64,000 nt of DNA from Peribacillus saganii (GTDB lineage: Bacteria > Bacillota > Bacilli > Bacillales > DSM-1321). Both the position numbers and the translations under genes were made by a program. Under the pieces are notes generated by a model. It had not been told where the DNA came from. It saw only the letters and a list, made by a program, of their open reading frames with translations, and searched no databases. The DNA lies in the NCBI RefSeq assembly GCF_003429095.1, contig NZ_QVTE01000035.1, positions 27,366 through 91,365 of the forward strand, in the 5' to 3' direction. Shown one piece after another: positions 8,252 through 16,342 of this stretch. Numbering within the stretch: position 1 is the stretch's first letter; every line of letters starts with the position of its first letter.

Positions 8252-9562
8252 ATGGGAAACGAACAGCTAAGAAAAAACATTGGCTTTTTTGTTGGAACAT
8301 CTCTAGTAGTTGGAACTGTTATTGGCTCTGGAATTTTCATGAAACCCGGAATTGTCCTAGAGGCCAGCGGAAACTCCACAATGGCGCTTTTTGCTTGGCT
8401 TCTTGGAGGAATCATTACCCTGGCAAGCGGCTTAACCATTGCTGAAGTCAGTACACAGATTCCAAAAACAGGCGGGCTTTATGCTTATTTAGAAGAGGTG
8501 TATGGGAAGGTTTGGGGCTTTTTATCCGGATGGGTACAGACCTTAATTTATGGTCCTGCCGTTATGGGAGCACTGGGTTTATACTTTGGTGTATTGGTAG
8601 CTGGATTTTTTAATCTTTCAGAATCTTATACTACCATTATTGGAGTATTAACAGTTGTGCTGCTGGGAGGTTTGAATATTTTAGGAACTAGCTATGGCGG
8701 ACTCATACAAAATGTGTCTACTGTTGCCAAGCTGATTCCGATATTTGCTATTGCGATATTTGGTATTACTATGGGGGACACGCCTGTATTTAATATAGAT
8801 AGCGGATCTTCACAGCAGTCCATCAGCTTGGGAGCTGCTGTTCTTGCTACACTTTGGGCCTATGACGGATGGATGAATGTCGGCTTTATGGCCGGTGAAA
8901 TGAAGAACCCCGCTAAAACATTGCCGAGAGCAATCATTACCGGTATTTTAATTGTTATGGCTGCTTACCTGTCGGTAAATGTGGCTATCCTACATGTACT
9001 TCCTGCCGATAAGATTGTGGAATTGGGGCCTAACGCTGCTAGTGAAGCAGCATCAATACTTTTTGGAGATTTTGGGGCGAAATTAATAGCCATTGGTATT
9101 ATGATTTCTATTTTCGGATGCCTGAATGGTAAAGTCCTTACTTTTCCGCGGATATCATTTGCTATGGCTGAAGACGGGCTGTTACCGGGAGCGAATACAT
9201 TTGCGAAAGTGCATCCTAAGTTTAAAACACCTGCAAATGCAACCATTTTACAGCTTGCGATTGCGATTGTCATGATGGTTTTAACAGATCCCGATAAGCT
9301 CACAAATATAGCAGTTTTTTCAGTTTTCTTGTTTTATGGATTAGCCTTTTTCGCTGTATTTATTTTGCGCAAACGGAATCCTGATGCCAAAACCTATAAG
9401 GTTCCCTTATATCCGCTAACTCCGATTGTAGCGATAATTGGTTCCGTATATATCCTTGTAAATACTATCATTGATAGTCCGCTTGATTCATTATTCTCAT
9501 TGGGAATAGCGGTCGCAGGCTTTCCTGTCTATTGGCTGCTTACAAGGAAATCTCTTAAATAA
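8252..9562 (+). CDS. steT: Serine/threonine exchanger-like amino acid transporter
   Basis: APC-family antiporter of about 436 residues with twelve predicted helices. It strongly resembles B. subtilis SteT: GTVIGSGIFMKPG in helix 1, MALFAWLLGGIITLASGLTI, then QIPKTGGLYAYLEEVYG, a central LWAYDGWMNVGFMAGEMKNP and SIFGCLNGKVLTFPR. SteT exchanges serine and threonine with aromatic amino acids; extending that specificity here is inference. ATG at 8252 is preceded by GGGAGGA (8241-8247). It follows another APC permease but has its own promoter and terminator. Confidence 0.85.
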   Translation: MGNEQLRKNIGFFVGTSLVVGTVIGSGIFMKPGIVLEASGNSTMALFAWLLGGIITLASGLTIAEVSTQIPKTGGLYAYLEEVYGKVWGFLSGWVQTLIYGPAVMGALGLYFGVLVAGFFNLSESYTTIIGVLTVVLLGGLNILGTSYGGLIQNVSTVAKLIPIFAIAIFGITMGDTPVFNIDSGSSQQSISLGAAVLATLWAYDGWMNVGFMAGEMKNPAKTLPRAIITGILIVMAAYLSVNVAILHVLPADKIVELGPNAASEAASILFGDFGAKLIAIGIMISIFGCLNGKVLTFPRISFAMAEDGLLPGANTFAKVHPKFKTPANATILQLAIAIVMMVLTDPDKLTNIAVFSVFLFYGLAFFAVFILRKRNPDAKTYKVPLYPLTPIVAIIGSVYILVNTIIDSPLDSLFSLGIAVAGFPVYWLLTRKSLK

Positions 9563-9569
9563 TAGCACT

Positions 9570-9601
9570 CTTAGGCTGGCTCTTTTGAGTCAGTCTTTTT
9601 G
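9570..9601 (+). terminator. Intrinsic terminator after steT
   Basis: GGCTGGCTC and GAGTCAGTC pair (two G-U) around a TTTT loop, followed by TTTTTG. Confidence 0.8.
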
Positions 9602-9660
9602 TTATACAAGTAAAATTTTGAATTACCAAAGGTTCCAGATGCAATTGTTATAAACATATC

Positions 9661-9760
9661 AGAAACGGATCAGAACTGTACTGCTGCAGGACAAGAGTGT
9701 TTCGCAGATTCACCGCAGGAAACAAAGCAGTCATTGTGAGGATGAACTAATCCGTTCTTC
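9661..9760 (+). repeat. Decayed copy of the dispersed nested-hairpin repeat
   Basis: Outer arms AACGGAT (9664-9670) and ATCCGTT (9750-9756) enclose CTGCAGGACAAG and GAAACAAAGC...TGTGAGGATG, the signature words of the dispersed intergenic repeat seen in better copies near 35.5 and 44.2 kb. The inner stem is eroded. Confidence 0.6.
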
Positions 9761-9813
9761 TTCTGACAAAAAGTTACAAGAAGTTACATTTTTTATTTTT
9801 TTAGAAAATTCAT

Positions 9814-9851
9814 TTGATTTTAAATTGTATTATTGTATACTTGTAATACAA
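9814..9851 (+). promoter_or_regulatory. Promoter with overlapping palindromic operator, 2-hydroxyacid operon
   Basis: TTGATT (9814-9819), 16-base spacer and TATACT (9836-9841) form a sigma-A promoter. A palindrome with perfect 8-bp arms, TTGTATTA (9825-9832) and TAATACAA (9844-9851), straddles the -10. Its position would block RNA polymerase. The FadR-type GntR regulator encoded four genes' length downstream in the same cluster is the natural candidate to bind it (inference). Confidence 0.7.
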
Positions 9852-9856
9852 CTTAA

Positions 9857-9870
9857 AGACAGCGCTTACA
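9857..9870 (-). promoter_or_regulatory. cre (CcpA) site upstream of the TAXI operon
   Basis: Read on the minus strand, TGTAAGCGCTGTCT matches the cre consensus TGNAANCGNTNNCA at 13 of 14 positions. It lies just downstream of the promoter, where CcpA would block elongation when glucose is present. Confidence 0.6.
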
Positions 9871-9896
9871 TCACTTAGGAGGAAGGAAGTGGAAAA

Positions 9897-10913
9897 ATGA
9901 TCACCAAGAAAACGAAAGTCATCTTTACTGTTATTGGTTTATTGCTCACAATGGTTGTTGGTTTCCGGGCGGCTGCCATCAATAAGGACAAGCAGTTTGT
10001 TTCAGTTGCAACTGCATCTACCGGAGGGACTTACTATCCGATCGGTGTCGGCATGGCCAACATCTGGAGCACCCATCTAAAGGAAGAAGGCATTCGGGCA
10101 AGCGGACAATCCTCGGCTGGCTCGATTGAAAATATTGACCTTTTACGTAAAGGTGAGGCCCAGTTGGCGATCCTTCAAGGTCTGATTGCCACTGATGCTT
10201 ATACAGGAGTAAGAAACTTTGAGGAAAATCGGTATAAGGATTTGCGTACAATTTCTATGCTATGGCCCAATGTAGAACATTTTGTGCTTATGAATAACAA
10301 GATTAATACAGGCACCATCGAAGATATTGAAGGAAATCGATTTTCAGTAGGACCACAGGCCAGCGGCACGGAACAATCGACGGTCGTTATGATGCAGGGA
10401 CTCGACTTAACCAAAAAAGATATCCGGCCTGAGTATTTAGGATATGATGATACGATTTCGGCCATGCGCGATGGTCGCCTGGATGGCGGCTCACTGCCTG
10501 CGGGAATTCCTACTTCAGCTATTACGGATATGTATGCCAGCGGTGTAAAGGCTTCAGTGCTGGAAGTGACAGATGAACAATTGAACACAATTAATCAAGA
10601 ATCTAATTCTTGGTACCGCTTTACGATTCCAGCCGGGACATATCCGAAAGTGGACAAAGACATTCAGACGATTGCACAGCCAAATCTTCTGGCCGTATCA
10701 AAGCAATTAGATGAAAAAACTGTCTATCTTTTAACAAAAACACTTTATGAAAACTTAGATGAAATGTACGCGGTGCATAGTTCCGCAAAAAATATGACGT
10801 TGGAAACGGCTTTGGATGGGATATCTGTTCCATTACATATTGGCGCTTATAAATACTTCACGGAGGCTGGAGTGGATGTCCCTGAGGAACTAATCCCTCC
10901 GGAAGCAAAATAA
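9897..10913 (+). CDS. TAXI-family TRAP transporter solute receptor
   Basis: Extracytoplasmic binding protein of about 338 residues in the TAXI (TRAP-associated extracytoplasmic immunogenic) family. It has a single N-terminal hydrophobic segment (residues 8-28) with no lipobox cysteine, then the family opening VATASTGGTYYPIGVGMANIW and SGQSSAGSIENIDLL. Later segments FSVGPQASGTEQ and DGRLDGGSLPAG are also typical. GGAGGAAGG precedes the ATG. It is the first gene of an operon with the fused TRAP permease. Characterised TAXI proteins bind glutamate, glutamine or other dicarboxylate-like ligands; the linked 2-hydroxyglutarate-type oxidases suggest a 2-hydroxy acid here (inference). Confidence 0.9.
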   Translation: MITKKTKVIFTVIGLLLTMVVGFRAAAINKDKQFVSVATASTGGTYYPIGVGMANIWSTHLKEEGIRASGQSSAGSIENIDLLRKGEAQLAILQGLIATDAYTGVRNFEENRYKDLRTISMLWPNVEHFVLMNNKINTGTIEDIEGNRFSVGPQASGTEQSTVVMMQGLDLTKKDIRPEYLGYDDTISAMRDGRLDGGSLPAGIPTSAITDMYASGVKASVLEVTDEQLNTINQESNSWYRFTIPAGTYPKVDKDIQTIAQPNLLAVSKQLDEKTVYLLTKTLYENLDEMYAVHSSAKNMTLETALDGISVPLHIGAYKYFTEAGVDVPEELIPPEAK

Positions 10914-10938
10914 TGACAGGAAAAAAGGAGGAATTTGA

Positions 10939-12900
10939 TTGAAACCGACACAAGAAACCCCTGTATCTCTAGATAAAGAAGCTGGCGGGGGAATACGCGC
11001 TCTACAAGGACACTATAAAACAATCGCAGCTGTTCTTTCTGTTGCCTTCTCTCTGTTTGCAATCTATACGAATGCTCTTTCCACAACACAGGAAATTTAT
11101 CGGAATTTAATCTTTTTAGCGTTCATCCTTATTTTGACTTTTTTCTTATATCCATCCACAGCCAAAAGCAATAATCAAAGATTTACAGTTGTGGACATTT
11201 TATTTGCAATTCTGACGCTTGCAGGGCTAGGGTATTTATTCTTCAACTATACAAATATTCATGTTGTCAGAGGATCCCAGCCAATCACAACCGATTATAT
11301 TTTTGCGGGAATTACCATTGTTGTTTTATTGGAAGCGGCCAGAAGATGTATTGGAGCTTTCATTCCCTTACTGTCGATCGGTGCGATAGTCTATGCCTTA
11401 TTTGGCCCATTCTTTCTCGGAGTTTTCGGCCATGCCGGTTTCTCGTTAGAACGATTGCTGTATCGCCTCTATATGACAACTGAGGGAATCTTGGGGATTA
11501 CGCTTTCGACGGCTTCCACATTTATCGTTATTTTTATTTTATTTGGAGCGTTCCTGAATGTGAGCGGGGCCTCCCAGCTGTTTAATGATTTAGCATTAGC
11601 TTTGGCTGGACGCAAAAGAGGAGGGCCTGCGCAAGTAGCAGTCATCTCCAGTGCCTTAACAGGTTCGTTAAGCGGAAGTGCCGTTGCGAATGTTGCCACA
11701 ACAGGAACTTTTACGATTCCATTAATGAAGTCAATCGGCCTTAAGCCGCAATTTGCAGGTGCTGTTGAGGCAGCTGCATCAACAGGCGGAATGATCATGC
11801 CTCCTATAATGGGAGCTGCAGCATTTATCATGGCAGGATTTTTGGGTGTATCCTACACCACAATCGTATTAGCAGCTATCATTCCGAGTCTGATGTACTA
11901 TGGTGCATTGATCATTGCAATTGACCTTGAAGCAAAAAAACATGGGTTAAAAGGGATTAGCAAGGAAAATATCCCTCATGCGTTAACGGTTCTAAAAGAA
12001 CGCGGGATTCTGCTTTTGCCGATTGTAGTCGTTATTTCTACCCTCTTAATGGGCAAAACACCACTATTCGCGGGATTCTTTGGAATTGGAGCTGTCATTG
12101 TAACAAGCTGGCTTACAAAGGATAAAGAAAATAGAGTGACACCTAAAAAAGCATTCTTTGCATTAGCTGATGCTGCAAAAGGAACAATTCAAGTCGGGAT
12201 TGCCTGTGCTTCCATAGGGATTATTATCGCAGTTGTAACGATGACAGGTATTGGCTCAACACTCGCGTTTAACATCGTATCCATGACGGGCGGGGCTTTA
12301 TGGCTAATTCTGATTGTTGTAATGCTGACTTGCATCGTGCTCAGCATGGGGCTTCCATCAACAGCGCTTTACATCGTGGTTGCGGTTACAGCAGCTCCAG
12401 CGTTAATTGAAGCGGGAGTGAATCCGCTTGCGGCACACTTCTTTGTTTTCTGGTTTGGAGTGTTATCAAACATTACTCCACCGGTTGCTCTAGCCTCTTA
12501 TACAGCGGCAGGATTGGCGGGCTCGGATGCAATGAAAACATCATGGGAAGCACTTCGAATCTCATTGCCAGGATTCATTATTCCGTTTATGATTGCTTAT
12601 AATCCCTTAATTTTATTGCAGCCTGAAGGAGCCGGTGAAGCGATTTCAGCAGTATCTATTATCACATTACTTGTCTCTACTTTTATTGGTATCTTTGCCC
12701 TGGCAATTGCCCTTAGCAACTTCTACTCTCAAAAATTAACAATACTGGAAAGGGCGGCATTCTTCATTGGGGCCATGTGCTTAATAAAACCAGGCTTGCT
12801 CACAGATATAATAGGAATATCCATCGTAGTGCTATTCCTTGGGCTTCACATTACAAGATATAGAAAAAGTGCGGTGAGCATGGAGGCAAATATGTCGTAG
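10939..12900 (+). CDS. TRAP transporter fused permease (4TM/12TM, DctQM fusion)
   Basis: A 653-residue integral membrane protein in which the small DctQ-like and large DctM-like subunits are fused, the usual form in TAXI-TRAP systems. The DctM part carries GSLSGSAVANVATTGTFTIPLMK and AASTGGMIMPPIMGAAAFIMA, the conserved substrate/Na+ site segments, and CIVLSMGLPSTALYIV in the second half. It uses a sodium gradient to import the ligand presented by the TAXI receptor encoded 25 bases upstream. TTG start with AAAGGAGG upstream. Confidence 0.92.
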   Translation: MKPTQETPVSLDKEAGGGIRALQGHYKTIAAVLSVAFSLFAIYTNALSTTQEIYRNLIFLAFILILTFFLYPSTAKSNNQRFTVVDILFAILTLAGLGYLFFNYTNIHVVRGSQPITTDYIFAGITIVVLLEAARRCIGAFIPLLSIGAIVYALFGPFFLGVFGHAGFSLERLLYRLYMTTEGILGITLSTASTFIVIFILFGAFLNVSGASQLFNDLALALAGRKRGGPAQVAVISSALTGSLSGSAVANVATTGTFTIPLMKSIGLKPQFAGAVEAAASTGGMIMPPIMGAAAFIMAGFLGVSYTTIVLAAIIPSLMYYGALIIAIDLEAKKHGLKGISKENIPHALTVLKERGILLLPIVVVISTLLMGKTPLFAGFFGIGAVIVTSWLTKDKENRVTPKKAFFALADAAKGTIQVGIACASIGIIIAVVTMTGIGSTLAFNIVSMTGGALWLILIVVMLTCIVLSMGLPSTALYIVVAVTAAPALIEAGVNPLAAHFFVFWFGVLSNITPPVALASYTAAGLAGSDAMKTSWEALRISLPGFIIPFMIAYNPLILLQPEGAGEAISAVSIITLLVSTFIGIFALAIALSNFYSQKLTILERAAFFIGAMCLIKPGLLTDIIGISIVVLFLGLHITRYRKSAVSMEANMS

Positions 12901-12914
12901 TTTAGGAGGTTCCT

Positions 12915-13649
12915 ATGGTAGAACCGATTGCTAGAAAAAAGATTTCAGATCAAGTATTCGAGCAGCTGAAAGATATGATAAAACAGAACGTTTTTCCGCC
13001 GCATTCCAAGCTTCCTTCAGAAAATGAATTGGCCAAGATGTTTAAAGTGAGCCGGGTCCCGGTGCGTGAAGCACTGCGCGTGCTGGAAGCCGGGGGACTT
13101 ATTGAATCAAGGCAGGGTGGCGGAAGTATCGTGAAGGAAATAAGACTTGTGAATAAACTTGATTCGATGTCCTTTGAACTAGTGGATATCGTGCAAGTTC
13201 ACCAGCTGCTTGAGATGCGTTCAATTATTGAGAAAGAGGCCGCTGCCTTAGCAGCCATACGGCGTACAGAAGAAGATCTGGAATCTATTTATCAAGCATT
13301 GCAAGCGTTTAAAACAACTATAAGCGACCAGAATATTATCGGCCACGAATTGGATTTTGCATATCACAGGGAAATTGTCAAAGCTGCTGCTAACCCATTC
13401 CTTCTTCAGTCGATGGAAAACCTGGAGGAACTATACAGACAAGCGCTGCTTTTTTCCCTGATGAAAAATGTGGGTGCTCCGAGGAAACGTGAGCAAGTAT
13501 ATAATGAACACCTCCTTATATATGAAGCTATTGAAAGATGCGACGGAAACGCAGCCGCATCCCATATGGAGAATCATATCAAAAACGTTCGTCTTAAATT
13601 GGGTAACAATAATGTTAATCATCAGGAAGAAGGTAAACAAAATGTATGA
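12915..13649 (+). CDS. FadR-subfamily GntR transcriptional regulator
   Basis: A 244-residue regulator. Residues 10-75 form the winged helix (KLPSENELAKMFKVSRVPVREALRVLEAGGLIESRQGGGS, described by position), and residues 95-230 form the all-helical FCD ligand-binding domain, which usually binds organic acids through a metal site. AGGAGG lies seven bases before the ATG. It lies 14 bases after the permease gene and overlaps the next gene by eight bases, so it is co-transcribed with what it probably controls. The palindrome at 9825-9851 is a candidate operator. LldR/LutR-type regulators of lactate genes belong to the same family. Confidence 0.9.
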   Translation: MVEPIARKKISDQVFEQLKDMIKQNVFPPHSKLPSENELAKMFKVSRVPVREALRVLEAGGLIESRQGGGSIVKEIRLVNKLDSMSFELVDIVQVHQLLEMRSIIEKEAAALAAIRRTEEDLESIYQALQAFKTTISDQNIIGHELDFAYHREIVKAAANPFLLQSMENLEELYRQALLFSLMKNVGAPRKREQVYNEHLLIYEAIERCDGNAAASHMENHIKNVRLKLGNNNVNHQEEGKQNV

Positions 13650-14841
13650 TTATATCATCGTTGGCGGGGGAATTGTTGGACTCTCTGTAGCATATGCATT
13701 ATATGAAAAATATCCAGCAATTAAAGTTGCTGTTATAGAAAAGGAAAAGCAGCTGGCCGCCCACCAAACTGGCCATAACAGCGGTGTCATTCATTCTGGA
13801 ATCTATTATAAACCAGGCAGTTTAAAGGCCAAGCTCGCAAAAAAAGGAAACGAAACAATGGTTGCTTTTTGCGAACAGCATGAAGTGAAATATGACCAAT
13901 GCGGTAAAGTAATTGTGGCCGCTGACCAAAAGGAACTCCCGCTTCTTGAAAACCTGTACCAGCGGGGAATTCAAAATGGATTGGCAATTACAAAAATTAA
14001 TCAGGAAAAGCTGCTGGACCTGGAGCCGCATGTGAACGGACTGGAAGCAATCCATGTCCCTATGGCAGGTATCGTGGATTATAAACAAGTCTGTGAAAAA
14101 ATAGGGACGCTTATAAAGGAAAGAGGCGGAGATATTTTTCTGAATACCGAAGCGAAACAGATTAAAGAAACCTCTCAGGAAGTGGTTGTTGAGACCAGTC
14201 TTCAAACACTTCACGGTAAAATGTTAATCAATTGTGCCGGGCTTCACAGCGACCGTGTTGCAAACTTAACAGGCTACCATGTTGATATGAAAATCGTGCC
14301 TTTTCGCGGGGAGTACTATCAATTGGTTCCTGAAAAAAGGGATCTTGTAAAAAACCTGATCTATCCCGTTCCTAACCCTGATTTTCCGTTTTTGGGCGTT
14401 CATTTTACAAGAATGATAGACGGCACTGTAGATGTTGGCCCGAATGCCGTACTCAGCTTTAAACGGGAGGGCTACAAAAAGACTTCATTTAACCTGAAAG
14501 ATGCCCAGGAAGTATTGACATACCCGGGATTTTGGAAGCTCGCCTCTCAATATATGAAAGAAGGCATGGATGAAATGTACCGTTCCTTCTCCAAAAAGAA
14601 ATTTGTCGAGGGTGTACAAAAACTTATGCCGGGCATAACGGAACAGGATTTGGCACCAGGGCCGGCAGGAGTTCGGGCTCAGGCTCTGCGTTCGGATGGG
14701 TCGTTGGTCGATGATTTTTACATCGTTAATGGAAAGCGTTCAATCCATGTTTGCAATGCACCTTCTCCGGCTGCAACCGCTTCAATCGAAATAGGAAAAC
14801 AAGTCGTTGGATCGCTCAATTCTTATTCGAGTGTTAGTTAA
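13642..14841 (+). CDS. lhgO: L-2-hydroxyglutarate oxidase (LhgO type)
   Basis: FAD-dependent DAO-family oxidoreductase of about 399 residues that oxidises L-2-hydroxyglutarate to 2-oxoglutarate, passing electrons to the membrane quinone pool. The FAD-binding Rossmann start is YDYIIVGGGIVGLSVAYAL, followed by HQTGHNSGVIHSGIYYKPGSLKA and a C-terminal GVRAQALRSDGSLVDDF, all characteristic of LhgO. ATG 13642 is chosen because homology starts there and GAAGAAGG lies just upstream; the open frame further upstream runs within the regulator gene. It overlaps the regulator by eight bases. Confidence 0.9.
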   Translation: MYDYIIVGGGIVGLSVAYALYEKYPAIKVAVIEKEKQLAAHQTGHNSGVIHSGIYYKPGSLKAKLAKKGNETMVAFCEQHEVKYDQCGKVIVAADQKELPLLENLYQRGIQNGLAITKINQEKLLDLEPHVNGLEAIHVPMAGIVDYKQVCEKIGTLIKERGGDIFLNTEAKQIKETSQEVVVETSLQTLHGKMLINCAGLHSDRVANLTGYHVDMKIVPFRGEYYQLVPEKRDLVKNLIYPVPNPDFPFLGVHFTRMIDGTVDVGPNAVLSFKREGYKKTSFNLKDAQEVLTYPGFWKLASQYMKEGMDEMYRSFSKKKFVEGVQKLMPGITEQDLAPGPAGVRAQALRSDGSLVDDFYIVNGKRSIHVCNAPSPAATASIEIGKQVVGSLNSYSSVS

Positions 14842-14848
14842 TATTGTT

Positions 14849-14875
14849 GACCTCCTTTTAATGGGAGGTCATTTT
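14849..14875 (+). terminator. Terminator-like hairpin between lhgO and glcD-like gene
   Basis: GACCTCC (14849-14855) pairs with GGAGGTC (14864-14870), followed by ATTTT. The T-run is short, so attenuation rather than full termination is possible. Confidence 0.6.
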
Positions 14876-14938
14876 ACACATTGGGAAAGTTAAATTGCTG
14901 CCTTTTTTAATAATTAAGACATAAAAGGATGTGTTAGC

Positions 14939-16342
14939 ATGGAACAATCGGTGCTTGCAGCCATTAAAAGCATCATACCTGAAGAACGAATTTTTCTGAA
15001 TTTGTCAGACCGTTATTCTTACAGTTTCGATGCTTCATTTGGTGAATATTTGCCTGATATCGTTATTCAGCCAAAAAATACAGAAGAAATCAGTGAACTG
15101 GTGAAACTGGCAAATATCCACTCCATTCCTGTCTACCCAAGAGGAGCCTCAACTTCATTGAGCGGAGGGCCGCTTCCTGTCAATGGGGGTATGGTTTTGG
15201 ATATGTCAAGGCTAAAGGACAAGCTGATCATTGACCGAGAAAATTTATTGGCCATTGTGTCCCCGGGAGTGATCACGGGAGATATCCATAAACAAGCAGA
15301 GGCGGTCGGCTTGTTTTATCCGCCCGATCCGAGCAGTTCTCATGTTTCAACGATCGGAGGAAACCTTTTGGAAAACTCAAGTGGTCCAAAAGGCTTAAAA
15401 TATGGAACAACGAAGGAATATGTTATTGGCCTGGAAGTAGTTACCCCTACAGGGGAAATCATAAGGACTGGCGGAAAAACTGTGAAAAATGTTACCGGGT
15501 ATGACCTGACCAGGCTGATTGTCGGTTCTGAAGGCACACTAGGCATTATTACAGAAGCGGTATTGCGCCTCATTCCGAAGCCACAGGAGCGGAAGACATT
15601 GCTGGCAAGTTTTGATTCCCTGGTTCAATCCGGTCATGCTATTACTGGGATTTTATCGGCGGGAATCCTGCCGAGCGCCATGGAGCTGATGGACAATGCC
15701 TGTATTCGGGCTGTGGAGAATTTTAGCCCATCCGGATTACCGTTGAATGCGGAAGCTATTATCATCGTAGAGGTGGATGGCCATCCTGCCGCTATCGCAG
15801 AAGAAATTTTAAAATGTGAGGAATTATGTATGAAGGCTGGGGCCGCTTCTGTCCGAGTTGCCCAAAATGAAGATGAACGGTTAAGCATTTGGAAGGCCCG
15901 TAAGATGGTTTCACCTGCTATTACCCAAATGGGACCGACCAAAATTTCTGAGGATGCAACTGTTCCGCGCAGCGAGATACCGAAGATGATGGAGCGGCTC
16001 AATGAAATCAGGGACAAATACCGGCTCAACCTTGTTGTTTTTGGCCATGCGGGTGACGGAAATCTCCATCCTAATATCATCACGGATAAACGAAATAAAG
16101 AAGAAATGAAGCGAGTGGAAGATGCGGTAAGTGAAATCTTTGAAGCAGCGGTTCAGCTAGGCGGTACCCTTTCAGGTGAACATGGAATTGGCATGCTGAA
16201 AGCTCCGTACATGGAAATGGAGCTCGGGGTGGATGGACTTTCCATGATGAAAAAAATCAAAGAGGCATGGGATCCAAATGGCATTTTGAATCCAGGCAAG
16301 ATTTTTCCAAAGGCCGGCCAAAAAAAGGTGGTGCTTACGTAA
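14939..16342 (+). CDS. FAD-linked 2-hydroxyacid dehydrogenase (GlcD family)
   Basis: A 467-residue flavoprotein of the GlcD/D-lactate/D-2-hydroxyglutarate dehydrogenase family. An FAD-binding PCMH domain spans about residues 35-215 (YPRGASTSLSGGPLP; STIGGNLLENSSGPKGLKYG). The C-terminal oxidase domain carries the metal/substrate motifs VFGHAGDGNLHPN and SGEHGIGMLKAPY. Its stop touches the start of the next gene (TAAATG), which encodes a GlcF-like iron-sulfur subunit, so the two form an electron-transfer complex. In B. subtilis the related YsfC/YsfD pair acts on glycolate. Next to an L-2-hydroxyglutarate oxidase, D-2-hydroxyglutarate, D-lactate or glycolate are all reasonable substrates. Confidence 0.88.
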   Translation: MEQSVLAAIKSIIPEERIFLNLSDRYSYSFDASFGEYLPDIVIQPKNTEEISELVKLANIHSIPVYPRGASTSLSGGPLPVNGGMVLDMSRLKDKLIIDRENLLAIVSPGVITGDIHKQAEAVGLFYPPDPSSSHVSTIGGNLLENSSGPKGLKYGTTKEYVIGLEVVTPTGEIIRTGGKTVKNVTGYDLTRLIVGSEGTLGIITEAVLRLIPKPQERKTLLASFDSLVQSGHAITGILSAGILPSAMELMDNACIRAVENFSPSGLPLNAEAIIIVEVDGHPAAIAEEILKCEELCMKAGAASVRVAQNEDERLSIWKARKMVSPAITQMGPTKISEDATVPRSEIPKMMERLNEIRDKYRLNLVVFGHAGDGNLHPNIITDKRNKEEMKRVEDAVSEIFEAAVQLGGTLSGEHGIGMLKAPYMEMELGVDGLSMMKKIKEAWDPNGILNPGKIFPKAGQKKVVLT

